Part shown: piece by piece, positions 12,131 through 31,600 of the stretch | Position numbering within the stretch: position 1 is the stretch's first letter | How the letters are laid out: the number at the start of each line of letters is the position of its first letter | Source: Rhododendron vialii | Taxonomy: Eukaryota > Streptophyta > Magnoliopsida > Ericales > Ericaceae | NCBI RefSeq assembly: GCF_030253575.1 | Contig: NC_080566.1 | Coordinates: 10,487,501 to 10,551,500 of the forward strand | Length of the DNA stretch: 64,000 nucleotides | Direction: 5' to 3' | Notes under the pieces: model-generated | What the model was told of the DNA's origin: nothing | Database searches by the model: none | The model's input: only the letters and a program-made list of their open reading frames with translations | Translations under genes and position numbers: made by a program

Positions 12131-13830
12131 TAACTGATAAGTAAACGCTCCTCAAAAGGGCAGATTTTTATGATTGCTTAAATGGTTCTGCTTGCTTAAA
12201 ATGGGATCATTCTACGAAGCCTAGGTCTAGCTTAAATTATTATCTACTGTACTTTACATTATTATTGGAGTTTGTTTTTATTGTCAATTTTTTGTTAATT
12301 TGGGTTCAATTATTTTATATTTTTTCATCTTGAAGAGTAGAATTGAAAAGGTTTGACAATAAATTACTAAAGAAAAAAATAAATGAAAGTTCACAGGTTT
12401 TTTAGCCTATATATTTTATATTTATAAATAAGTAATTTTCACATTCCTTATTTTATAAATTCACTTCACTTCTTGTCTTTTAGTGAAAAAATTACACATA
12501 AAAATTTCACTAAAAGACAAAAAAAAATGTAGTGCATTTATCAAAAAAAAGGGGGTGAGAAATCACTACTCATTTTAAAATTTGATCCCTATTTTTTAAT
12601 ATTTGTTTGAAAATTTTTATTGTCGAGACGAATCTGAATAGTCAAATATTTTGAATGTCTAAAAAGAAATCACAATGAAAAGAAGCTAACTTAAAAAATA
12701 AGACAAGACAATTTAAACTCATCATAAGTTCAGAAATTTGTGTTTACCCCCTTTTATTAAATGATGTTTTTTCATACTAATAAGCCTGATTTTGGATGCC
12801 TCAGAGCGTTTCTGTGAACCAATAAGTTATGGACAATTTCTTCAAAAATTTCAAATTGTTTCCACTAACCCATAAATTGTAGATTGTATATGGGCGGGTT
12901 AAAGAAAAAAATAGAGGGAAAAATGAAGAGAAATAAGTTGTGGATTAGTGTGAATAACATGGTAAAATGCAAGAACTTGAAGTCCAAATTTTTTAGCGAA
13001 AATGCCCCCTTATTTTCCGGCTCGTTGCATCTTTAGTGATTTATCTTTAATATTTGATAGTTCAGATAAGCTTAATCTTTTTTTGAGTAATCAGTTTTTT
13101 ATTTTTTATTTAGCAACCTTATTCAAAATTTCTATTCATATTTAACAATTTTCCAACATACAAAACAAATCGAAAGTTAAAAAAATTACTAAAAAATTTT
13201 AAAAAAAACACCAAGGAAAATGTGAGAGGAGACAATCAATAGGGAACAATCTTCACAAAATCATTGATTAATGCGAATTATGCGTTGAAGATTCACTCAT
13301 AATCATAGGGTTCGGAACATACCAAATACAAATAGTGAACATGAGAGTATAGAATACTCCGTAGAATAGACTCCTACTTCAAAGAGTTTTTCTTCTTTCT
13401 GCAGTAGTTATCGATTATACACCCCTCAGATTGCCATTTTCTTGTTATTGAAATTATATGTCAACTTGGACTCAGCAGTTTCGATCCAAAATAAAAATAA
13501 AAATATGGAGTATATTAAAAAAAAGCAGTAGGAAATCACTAATCAGTAAGAGCAAAATCACAAGAAAAGTTGCGCACCCTCTTCTTCTTTCATAATGTCA
13601 AGTGGTAGAAAATTTATACTCAAAGAATTACAATAACAGAAAACTAAATCAGTTGAGATGGGGGACCCGAAACAAACAAATTATAGCCAATACAAAACAA
13701 CCCGAGAAAATATACAAAATACTGTATGCAAGGCGTGGACCAGAAGGATCGGATTACGTTTAAAAGCAGAATTTTCACTATAGATAGAACATATAATCAC
13801 ATGGTATAAAATTACATGCCTCAGAGAAAA
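12131..13830. other. AT-rich intergenic stretch
   Basis: Very AT-rich, with poly-A/T runs and no recognisable exon, RNA gene or transposon terminus. It probably contains the promoter side of the transcript starting near 12.13 kb. Confidence 0.5.
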
Positions 13831-14041
13831 CCTTGAAAGTATGATCAGTGTGCTAAGCAGTTTTGAGGGCTTGGAGCACAAGCACAATAGCAAAAGAATT
13901 ACACCAAACAATTACATATTACCAAATTACAGATAACCTTGAAGTATGATCAGTGTGCTAAGCAGTTTTGAGGGCTTGGAGCACAAGCACAATAGCAAAA
14001 GAATTACACCAAACAATTACATATTACCAAATTACAGATAA
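13831..14041. repeat. Tandem duplication, 2 x about 106 bp
   Basis: The segment from CCTTGAAAGTATGATCAGTG to CAAATTACAGATAA is repeated immediately with one base fewer. The two copies are otherwise almost identical, indicating a recent duplication. It lies beyond the 3' end of the DUS2-like coding region. Confidence 0.95.
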
Positions 14042-14482
14042 CCCTACTTCGATGAGCTAAACTAAACAATCCGAAGCAATTCTCGGGTAAAGATCACTAT
14101 TTGCTCTCCCTAGTTAAGAATTGAGGTGAAAAATCGTTTGCCTTCACATAATTGTTAACAAGCAACAAACAACTGCAAGAGGAAAAGAAATATAAAATAA
14201 GAATGGCACCGAACAAGTATTCTGGGAATGGAATTTGGAAACTCAATATAGTAGTAAGTAGTAAGAACAAGGTGTGAATCCTGATATTTCCAAACTGATT
14301 TTTTTAGAGCATGGGTTTTAATTATATTTTGGTCGAAAATGCATCTAAAAAGATTTGTTTTGTATACATTTCTGGAAACTGCAGTTACTAGCCATAGATA
14401 TCAACTCACTTTGCTGTATTCACCATGTCGCCAAATTCAATATTGATGATGAACAAGACTCTCTCAGCTTAGAAAATACTAG

Positions 14483-22860
<8,378 letters not shown>

Positions 22861-23226
22861 GTCCGTCTTCCTTTGGCGAATGCCGCGAATCACGAGGCCG
22901 AGAAACTGACGAATTGGCCTGGAGTCGAACCGTTGGGAGGTCGTCGTAGTTTAAGGGATACAGAGGTATCGTTGACTAACGACCATGGGTCAACGTAACG
23001 TTTGACAGAAAACCAATGGGCTCATGTTAAGGCCCAGCCCAACTAATGTGGCCCAAAATAAAGCCTTTTGATCTTTAGTATAGTCAGGATCCTCTGAGTT
23101 TTGTGCGTTCAATTCTTTCAAAACAAATGTTAATTGATGAGAGAGTTTTTGCTTTTAATCAACTTATTTTATTTCCTATCTCCTATCCTATATATATAAG
23201 TGGATTATAAGTTGATCAGAGACATT
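22861..23226 (-). promoter_or_regulatory. Upstream region of the DUS2-like gene, bounded by a Copia LTR
   Basis: Only about 370 bp separate the DUS2 start codon from the Copia insertion at 23232. No clear TATA box is seen, which is common for plant housekeeping genes. The 5' UTR must lie here or begin inside the transposon. Confidence 0.5.
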
Positions 23227-23231
23227 GAAAT

Positions 23232-23463
23232 TGTTAGGATATCAAAACATATAATATCGTAATCATAATCATAAGATTATGATTACGATATTATATGATT
23301 TTCTTGATCTCTTATTATTGTAATTGATTATGATTTGATTGTAATTAGGTTGATTTTCTTTCCATAGTTAAGCTTCCTCACATTGTATAAATAGGTACCT
23401 CATTGTACAGTTTATTACTATCGAATTCAATACAATATCTCTCCTTTTCTCAATTCTCTCACA
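23232..23463 (+). repeat. Copia 5' LTR
   Basis: TGTTAGGATATC to TTCTCTCACA. A TATAAATA box lies at 23386-23393. Contains a long perfect hairpin at 23251-23294. Confidence 0.95.
23251..23294. repeat. Perfect hairpin in the Copia 5' LTR (20-bp arms, 4-bp loop)
   Basis: The arm ATAATATCGTAATCATAATC is followed by ATAA and then its exact reverse complement. The 3' LTR copy of this region is rearranged and no longer perfect. Confidence 0.95.
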
Positions 23464-23475
23464 TGGTATCAGAGC
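23464..23475 (+). promoter_or_regulatory. Copia primer-binding site
   Basis: TGGTATCAGAGC directly after the 5' LTR, complementary to the 3' end of initiator methionine tRNA, the usual Copia primer. Confidence 0.92.
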
Positions 23476-25080
23476 TACGGTTCTTAACCTAGCTTCTCCA
23501 CCGTGATCCTCTTCACCACCACCACCAAATCAATCGGCTCTCCGGAACCACCTCAATCAGTCGGTTCCCTACTGCTCCCTCACAAATCAACTCCACCACC
23601 GAACTCCACGTCTCCCTGTTAAACCAAAACCAAAATCACAATCTGACCGCATTCCCAAACCGCAATCTGACATTCTATGAAAAGGTACTCTTTATATTTC
23701 CATGCCTATATTGCTGTTGCCACCATATATCATCACCACCATATTTTATTATCATTACCAAAACCACCATATTGCCAATGTCCAAAATTTCCAGCCAAAT
23801 TAAAATACCACCAGTTAAAGCTATCATTGCACCCAGTGATCAAAATACCCATTGTCTAGCCAAATTACCATCACCGCTTATTGCTCCACTACCATTTATT
23901 ACCAATCTCGTTTAATCAATGACGTCAGACCACGAATTTCATCCCAGTCCAGACCACAAATTTAATCCCGTGGGGCAATTCTTGATTAGTTTTGCATGGT
24001 GCAACCTTGTTTTTTTTTTTTTTTTTTTTGCAATCTGTCATGGTGCCATACGTTCAGGTCATCTTGGAAGGTCTCAAACAGTACCCTCCCTCAACTCGGT
24101 TTACCAAATAGAAAATTAAAGACCGGTCCCCTTTTTTAGGTTCGGTTTGATCCCAACCCTGAATATTATTCCCAAACCTGTGTAGGCTTGGATATGTTAT
24201 GTTAGGACTTTTTTACCCTTTTTATTACGTCTCTCCATCATCAACAAATCCCCTCTCTCTCCCATCTCGATCTCACAACAGCACCAGGTTCCCGTTAAAG
24301 AACAAATCGTCCGACGGCGACATCGTGAGTTGAACTCTTCTTCTTCTCTCTCATTCTGATGAAGTTGAACAAATTGTTCGACGACGTAGACTTGCACACA
24401 GTTGAAAACATATGGCCGCAATCGAAGGGGAGGATCAAAAAATTGCCGTCGCCAGCGGTGGGTGTGTGCAGGTGAAATCAAGTGTCGATGACGGCGAGAG
24501 ATCGATCTATATTGGAGAAGAACTTGCTGCACTCAGCTATGGACTTCACTGAAGTGGACAGCGCCGGCGGCATGACGATGTTAGGCGCCGGAGATGGGGA
24601 CTTGAAGGGGGAGTTCGTGGCGGGGAAGAGAAGGAGTTGTTGAAGATGTGCTATGCGAATTGTGTATGCGAAGGAGTTCTTTGTGCAATCTATCGATGTT
24701 GTTTCTGTATGCGGGAAGTCTCAACGTACAACAGATCTTCCACGAACTGACTCTCACCGTCGAAACCGTCGCCGATCTTGGACTTGAGTCAGGACTATTT
24801 TAAGGAGTAAGGCGATTTTGTAATATTTTAAGAGTAAGGCATTTCCCTTGCTCACGCCAATCTTGTAATATTTTAAGAGTAAGGCATTTCCTTTACTCAC
24901 GCCGATCCTGGACTTGTCAGATTGGGTAAAAATTAGAGGTTTATCGTCTTCTAATTTGTTAACATCCAGGTGTGCAAGGCATCTCTTTGTATATAGATGT
25001 ACGCATGTGTGTAATTTGGAGCGGAATTGAGAGTAGTATAACTTAAAAAGGGAAGTGCATGTGTGTATTTTCTAGGAGAA
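23476..25080. other. Copia interior without gag; GC-rich foreign-looking block
   Basis: Where gag should be I find no gag-like frame. 23500-24180 is low-complexity CCA/ATT-rich DNA with a T run at 24009-24028. From about 24200 to 24800 composition shifts to GC-rich, exon-like sequence with repeated GGCGACG/GCCGGCG words, but no long frame and no family I recognise. Two 46-bp near-identical direct repeats lie at 24816-24861 and 24862-24907. A captured host fragment is possible but unproved. Confidence 0.5.
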
Positions 25081-26175
25081 TTGTCTATGAGAACTAGTTC
25101 ACATAGCCAGTTCATTTAGTCCAGATCTCATAACTAGTTCACAAAGCTAGTTCTCTATGAGAATAGTCTATTCTCATATAATTGACTATGAAAATTGGCA
25201 GTTCTCATAGAACTAACTATGAGAATTGATAGTTCACATAGCCAGTTATCTATGAGAACTGAGCAGTTCTCATAGAACTGATTATGAGACTTGGCAATTA
25301 AAAATTCAATTCTAAATCAATTTATTTTCTATGTGAACTATTATTTTTTTACTTTGATTACTTCTTTTAAGACATGGCAGTAAAAACATTTATAACTATA
25401 TTTGATTTTGATTACCTTTTTATTTTTTGTTCAATTTTTGTTCGTGTGTGTATTTTCTATGAGAACTGTATATTTTTCTATGAGAACTGTGTGTTGTTCA
25501 TTAGAACTGTCTATGAGAACTGTGTATTTTTCTATGAGAATTGCGTATTTTTTATGAGAATTGTATATTGTCCATGAGAACTGTCTATTAGAACCATATA
25601 TTTTTTAGCAGTTCACATAGCCAGCTCTCATAACTCAGTTCACATAGCCAGATTTCTATGAGAACTGTGTATTTTTCTATAAGAACTGTGTATTTTTCTA
25701 TGAAAACTGTGTATTATCTATGAGAACTGTCTATGAGAACTGTGTATTTTTCTATGAGAACTGTGTATTTTTCTATGAAAACTGTGTATTATCTATGAGA
25801 ACTGTCTATTAGAACCATATATTTTTTATGAGAACTATATATATTTTATGAAACTGTGTATTTTAGTGTGTGGTAAGACTATGTGAACTGTGTATTTTTC
25901 AGTTCACATAGCCAGTTCACATAGTCCAGTTCTCATAACCAGTTCACAAGGCTAGTTCTCTATGAGAACAGTCACTTCTCATAGCCAATTCTCATAGAAG
26001 TGACTATGAAAACTGGCAGTTCTCATAGAACTGACTATGAGAATTAACAGTTCTCATAGCCAGTTCATATAACTAAGGGTATTTTTGTCCGAAACAGTTT
26101 TCATAGGGACAGTTCTCATAGAAATAGTTCTCATAGACAATTCTCATAGAAATAGTTCTCATAGAATTTTCTCAT
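25081..26175. repeat. TATGAGAACTG minisatellite framed by about 190-bp direct repeats
   Basis: The core, about 25440-25890, repeats a roughly 20-bp unit (TATGAGAACTGTGTATTTTTC and variants). Flanking blocks at about 25093-25280 and 25900-26085 are direct repeats of each other, both mixing AGTTCTCATAG with its complement CTATGAGAACT, so the region can form many hairpins. A further short cluster runs to 26175. It carries no coding signal. Confidence 0.85.
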
Positions 26176-26565
26176 AGCAAATGGTATTTTTTTAATATTT
26201 CATAATTTCATATTCAATATGGATCTTATTTAGTAGATATCGTCGAGTAGGTTCCAAAAATATAATTTTAAAAAAAAATAAATATCTACAACAAAAGATA
26301 TGACTTTTTGAAATTTAAACAATGTTTTAATGGTGCACCAGTGCTCATGGAGCATTGGATAATTTTTCTATACTAGATGCTCTCTAGTTCTGTGCGCTGA
26401 TGCGCGTGAAGGGGCAAGGTTGGAATAAAAAATACAAATAATTGTACAGGACTAAATGAAGACCGAGCCTAAGTTTTTGGGCCGGCATAAAAATTCCCCT
26501 TTACCAAAAGTGAACTGCCATTTGTATTTCAGGACATTCTCTCCAAATGTGGTATTTTATCCGAG

Positions 26566-26885
26566 TCTGGTAAGAATTCTACTGTCTTATCTGCTGCCGC
26601 AGGTACATCCTCGTGGTTCTTTGATTCAACATGTTGTAATCATATGACATCTGATTTTACCATTCCCCCCCCCCCCCCCCCCCCCCCCCCTCCCTAAATC
26701 TCATGTCTCTCACACTCCAGCCATCCAAACAACTGATGGTTCTCACATACATGTCATTCATATGGGTCACATCTCTACTTCCACTATTTTTATCTTATAC
26801 ATATTTGATCCCTAAACTTACATTGAATTTAATATCTGTTGGTTAATTATGTGAACTTAGGCTTAATGTTATCATTTCTGCTGCT
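26566..26885 (+). pseudogene. Copia protease-region remnant
   Basis: One frame reads GTSSWFFDSTCCNHMTSDFT, the region where Copia proteases have their active-site Asp and an HMT motif. The usual DSGA is replaced by DSTC. A 26-base C run and several shifts and stops follow, then sequence resembling the protease-integrase linker (LISVG-like), interrupted by the nested insertion. Confidence 0.7.
26665..26690. repeat. Poly(C) run, 26 bases
   Basis: An uninterrupted C run inside the protease remnant. The minus strand could form G-quadruplexes. Confidence 0.97.
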
Positions 26886-28217
26886 TCGTTCGCTCCGATA
26901 TAAGGAATAACGCCCCAAGCGTAGAGCTTACTATGTCAATTGAAGCATAATAATCCGGAAGACCAGGATCGTACCTACGGGAATAATTAATACGGCTTTG
27001 CTGGATTTGTAGATACAAGCAAGGGCTTTCGGCTTTTAAGCAGCCAACTTGGTTTTACGTTTGCAGTGGAAAGTAAAAGGGGCTAAATTGAAAAGCGAAT
27101 AAATAAAGATAAAAAGCAGGTTAGGTCTAGGAATTATTAACACTCGTGACTCAAGTTAAACTATATTTTTCACCCAATTACGCAGTTCAGGATACACAAT
27201 TAAGGTTCCCAAACCGAAAAATAAGATGGTTCGATTACCAAGCTAACTCTAGAATTTATTTAGCAAATGCCTCGTGCGACAGAGCTCCAAGCATCATGTG
27301 TGGTAAGTAGACGATGCACTTACCTACACATGATCAAGGAGATTAACATCTTTGCGATTTGACAAATAAATCCGAACCCCACATCGATTTTCGAACCAAA
27401 GATTCAAACTTTATTGGTGAAAAATGTAATTTTTACTCGAGTCATGAGGTGCTAATCACCCTATGACCTAACCTTGAAAAACTACTCACACATATCTATT
27501 AAGATAAGAGCAAGCAAAAATCTACTTAGCATAATTGAAATAACAACGCTAGAAGAAAATTAGATTAAATGATAGATCGGAGTAGCGGCTACAACTTTAA
27601 TGAAAACGACAATGGCAAAAACTAATTAATTAAGACAGAAAAATAAAGATTCAAAGCTGAAAAATGAAGAACAACCAAGAACAATTCAAAATCTAGTTCT
27701 AGATCTAAAAATTGATGCAATCAAATCTATTCTACTTTTTTGTACAAAGTGACATCATGGCTTTTATATCCTCCAAGTACACGCACAGAATATTCTCCAA
27801 GATGCTCCAAAGACGCCCTCCTAAAGCCCTCGACATCGATGGAGAAAGGCTTAAAGCTGCTGCTAAAGGTCTCGGCATCGATGTAACATTTAGCTTCCTA
27901 TCGATGCCGAGATAGGTATGGAACTGGTCACTAAATACTTTGACATCGATGTAACATGATACTTCCCATCGATGCCGAAGTGCTTAACTCCAACAATTGG
28001 TCTTGCTCGCTGCTTTGCCTTGCCTTGCGAGCCATCGGGTCACCTTCATCTCTTGACATGCCTTGGGCCTTAAAAACACCTGTTAATAGGTAAATTCCTA
28101 CAAAATAAGGTTACGCTACCTCATGAGCCAAAGCAATTAAAAACCAAAAAATTAACGAAAGAAATAGCTAAAACTAGACAACTAGCGCACCCTTAATTGT
28201 ATTATCGGGTGCTTATC
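26886..28217. mobile_element. Nested insertion of unknown class inside the Copia element
   Basis: Copia coding similarity stops at 26885 and resumes at 28218. The flanks TTCTGCTGCT (26876-26885) and TTCTGCTACT (28218-28227) match at 9 of 10 bases and look like a target duplication. The ends contain imperfect inverted words (CTCCGATA left, CCCGATAATA right when inverted). No coding frame or LTR is visible. A 9-10-bp duplication would suit a Mutator-like element. Confidence 0.55.
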
Positions 28218-28227
28218 TTCTGCTACT

Positions 28228-29114
28228 GGTTGTCATGTGCAAGATCATCGGATAGGAAAAACTTTTGGGATAGGCCGTAAGGTTGGACGCCTATATGAAC
28301 TCATCAATCTTCATATTTCATCCCAGTCCATTGCACCTCCCACTCATTCAGTGAGTCAATTGAAATGTTCCGTTATGTCTAATTCTTCTAATTCTCTTGG
28401 TATTTGGCATTTTCAATTAGGTCATGCGTCTTTTGGTCGAATACATTCCCTAATTTCAAGTGGACATTTAGGACATGTAAAAGATGAACACGTGGATTGT
28501 CTTTTTTGTCAACTTGCTAAACAACTAGCATTGCCATTTTCTTTGAGTGATTCTTTGTCCTCTGCTCCCTTTGATTTAGTTCATTCTGATAAATGGGGAC
28601 CTTCACCGAACACTACAATGGGCGATTCCAAATATTTTGTTATTTTCATAAATGATTATTCTCGTTTTACATGGTTATATCTTATGATGAATAGATCTGA
28701 AGTACAACAGATTTATATGATTTTTTCAAAATGGTTCAAACTCAATTTTCACGCCCAATCAAAGTTTTTCGTGTTGATAATACCATAGAATATAAAGAGA
28801 CAGAATTTTTAAAATATCTTTGCCAAAATGGAACCTTGCCACATAGGTCATGTTTTGACACATCTCAACAAAATGGTCGCGCTGAGCGTAAGCATAGACA
28901 CATTTTGGATAGTGTCTGTGCCCTTCTTATAGATGCCTCTTATCTCGAGCGACTTTGGGGGAAGCTGCTCTCACTGCTGTCTATACCATTAATCGTGTTC
29001 CATCCCCTACCATTAGAAATCAGTCACCTTATGAACAATTATATGGTATATTGCCTACCTATGATCTTCTTAAGATTTTGGATGTACTTGTTTTGTTCTT
29101 TTACAACCCCATGA
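28228..29114 (+). pseudogene. Copia GAG-pre-integrase and integrase domains
   Basis: A frame from 28228 carries the HHCC zinc-binding region (WHFQLGHASFGRIHSL, then CLFCQLAKQ). The integrase core follows, with the first Asp in DLVHSDKWGP. A frame change near 28731-28788 leads to the second Asp in FRVDNTIEYKE and the Glu in QQNGRAERKHRHI. The three catalytic residues are recognisable, but the frame is broken and later sequence degenerates. Confidence 0.9.
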
Positions 29115-29389
29115 GTGCACAAAATTGAAACATCGTGCTTGTCTCTGTTGCTTCTTATGGTATTCGATTGAATATAAAGGATACAAATGTTGGGATCCCT
29201 CTTCTTAACGCCTTTGCATTTCTCGGCATGTTATATTTTGGGAACACAAAATGTTCTCTTCTATGTCCAAGTTTCACTTACTCCATGTGTCTATTTCATC
29301 ATTTTTCACTGACCCTTCTGTAGATATATTTCTTGATGATGTTGATATAGGTTCTTTTGGGCTTTCTTTTATGATCTAATCTGAGGCGC

Positions 29390-30345
29390 CGATTCTATCT
29401 GATAATCCTACTCCTGTACCTCCTGGCCCTACTCCTACACCTTCTGGCTCATCCCTTCTTGAGCCTTCACATTTTGGTTTTGCTCCCAATGAGCCCCTCA
29501 CATTACCTAGCTCTCCTCCTACTGAGCTTCTTGTACCACCTCTATCTAATGATTCACCACTTCGTCACTCTACTCGGGTAAGGGAAGTACCTGTTCATCT
29601 TCGTGATTATCATTGTTTCTCTACTATTCTTTCTCAACATGAACCTCACTTCTACCATAAAGCAAGTTCTAACTAGTAGCAAGCAATGGCAGAAGAATTA
29701 CAGGCTTTGGATTAAATACACATTTGGGATATTGTTGACCTTCTTCCTGACAAGACTCTTATTGGTTCTAAGTGAGTTTACAAGATAAAAACTCATTCTG
29801 ATGGCTCTATAGAGTGTTACGAAGCTCGTCTGGTTGCAAAGGGTTTTTCTCAAAAGTATGGTATTGACTATGAGAAAACTTTTGCTCCAATTGCTCGTCT
29901 CACTTCTGTTCGGAGTTTACTTGCAGTTACTGCCGTACGCAAGTGGAATCTAAATCAGATGGATGTCAAGATGCCTTTCTCGATGGTGATCTTACTGAAG
30001 AAGTCTACATGAGACCTCCACCTGGGTATAATTATCCTCCTAACAAAGTGTGTAAACTTAATCGCGCTCTTTATGGTCTCAAGCAAGCTCCACGTGCCTG
30101 GTTTGCCAAATTCAACACCATTATTCATAGTTTTGGATTCTCTTCTAGCCAGTATTATTCTGCACTTTTTATCCAAAAGTCTGCACGTGGTATTATTTTT
30201 CTTTTTTCTTTATGTTGATAACATGATTATTACTAGCGATGATAATGTTGGTATTTCTGATCTCAAAGCCTTCCTTGGCAAGTAATTTCAAACGAAGGAT
30301 CTAAGTACTGTGAGCTATTTTCTTAGATCTTGAGATCTCATCTAC
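29390..30345 (+). pseudogene. Copia reverse transcriptase, frameshifted, YVDN at the active site
   Basis: A Pro/Ser-rich linker (about 29390-29580) precedes RT blocks in changing frames: YGIDYEKTFAPIARLTSVRS, then DGDLTEEVYMRPPPGY and LNRALYGLKQAPRAWFAKF. The catalytic box reads YVDN (near 30212-30223) in place of the YVDD expected of Copia, removing one metal-binding Asp. Several in-frame stops (e.g. near 29670 and 29775) are present. Not functional. Confidence 0.9.
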
Positions 30346-30463
30346 ATTTGATGGCTACTATCTCATTCAAACTAAGTATGCCTCTAATCTTCTTAGTCGT
30401 GCTGGTATCACCGACAATAAGACTGCTTCTACACCTCTTGAGCCAACCACTCGACTCACTCCT

Positions 30464-31105
30464 TTGGATGGCACACCACTCCCTGATGCCACTCTTTATC
30501 GCCAATTCGTTGGTAGTCTTGTGTATCTTACTGTCACCCCACCTGACATTACCTATGTCGTTCACATAGTTAACCAGTTTATGTCTGCTCCTCGATTGAC
30601 TCATTTTCAGGTTGTTCTTCGAATTCTTCGCTATGTCAAAGGCACTTTATTTCATTGCCTCTACTATTTAGCACATTCCTCCTTTGAGTTATGTGCATAT
30701 TCCGATGTTGATTGGGCTCGTGACCCCACTGATCGTCGCTCTACCACATGTTACTGCTTCTTTCTTGGTGACTCTCTCATCTCTTGGCGAAGCAAAAAGC
30801 AATCTCTTGTTTCTTGTTCTAGTACTAAGGCAGAGTATCGTGCTATTGCTGACACTACTCAACAATTGATATGGCTTCGCTGGCTCCTCAGTGATATGGG
30901 TGTTATTCATTCCACTACTACTACACTTTATTGTGATAATCAGAGTGCTGTTCAGATTGTCCGCAATGATGTGTTCCACGATCACACCAAACATATTGAG
31001 ATCGACCGTCACTTATTTGACAACATGTTGTTTGGGGTAGCGTTCGCCTTCTCTCAGTTTCCTCGTTCGATCAGACTACGTCTTTACAAAGGCTCATCCT
31101 CCTAA
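30464..31105 (+). pseudogene. Copia RT thumb and RNase H
   Basis: An open frame of 213 codons covers the end of RT and the RNase H domain. Expected acidic residues are present in YSDVDWARD, STKAEYRAIA and LYCDNQSA, and HTKHIEIDRHLF follows. The C-terminal end shifts frame. It is the best-preserved Copia domain here. Confidence 0.9.
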
Positions 31106-31163
31106 ACGTTTTCATGACTTGGGTGTCCAAACTCAAGCTAGTGTCTACACTACCACCTTTAGT

Positions 31164-31174
31164 TTGAGGGGGGA
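31164..31174 (+). promoter_or_regulatory. Copia polypurine tract
   Basis: TTTGAGGGGGGA immediately before the 3' LTR, the usual priming site for plus-strand synthesis. Confidence 0.9.
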
Positions 31175-31410
31175 TGTTAGAATATCAAAACATATATTAT
31201 CGTAATCATAATCATATCCTGATATGATATGATTATGATATTATATGATTCTCTTGATTTCTTATTATTGTAATTTATTATGATTTGATTGTAATTAGGT
31301 TGATTTTCTTTCCATAGTTAGGCTTCCTCACCTTGTATAAATAAGGACCTCATTGTACAGTTTATTATCGAATTCAATACAATATCTCTCCTTTTCTCAA
31401 TTCTCTCACA
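31175..31410 (+). repeat. Copia 3' LTR
   Basis: TGTTAGAATATC to TTCTCTCACA. It matches the 5' LTR apart from scattered substitutions, a few small indels and a rearranged hairpin region. Confidence 0.95.
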
Positions 31411-31600
31411 GAAATGAACGATTCAGGTCATCGACAAAATAGGAATGTTAACGGTTCCATTCTGCTCGGGCAATGACATAAGAGGATCACACGGAAAAAT
31501 TAAGTGAGAGGAATAGAGGATCGATTCAGGGCTAGTTTATGAAGTTGAAAATATCAGTCGTTAAGGCCGGCCCAATAAAAAGCATCAGTAGCCTCCAATG

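Larger units (their letters stand above)
23232..31410 (+). mobile_element. Ty1/Copia LTR retrotransposon, degenerate, with foreign inserts
   Basis: Bounded by LTRs of 232 and 236 bp starting TGTTAG and ending CTCACA, with a GAAAT duplication. A TGGTATCAGAGC primer-binding site follows the 5' LTR and a GAGGGGGGA polypurine tract precedes the 3' LTR. The domain order (protease, integrase, RT, RNase H) is Copia's. No gag is recognisable: about 3 kb between primer site and protease is a GC-rich block plus a minisatellite. A 1.33-kb sequence is nested at 26886-28217. Coding frames carry stops, shifts and a changed RT active site, so the copy is not autonomous. The LTRs differ at several percent of positions by eye. 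Confidence 0.96.
23227..31415. repeat. 5-bp target-site duplication of the Copia element
   Basis: GAAAT at 23227-23231 is repeated at 31411-31415, immediately outside the two LTRs. This proves that the LTR pair belongs to one insertion. Confidence 0.95.

Noticed and set aside
24197..24532. 111-codon minus-strand frame in the GC-rich block of the Copia element
   Set aside because: Low-complexity Arg-rich sequence, no family match and no splice context. Kept only as part of the unexplained block.
25440..25890. Regularly spaced repeats resembling a CRISPR array
   Set aside because: Unit length and spacing are irregular, the repeats run into each other without spacers, no cas genes exist and the context is a plant retrotransposon.
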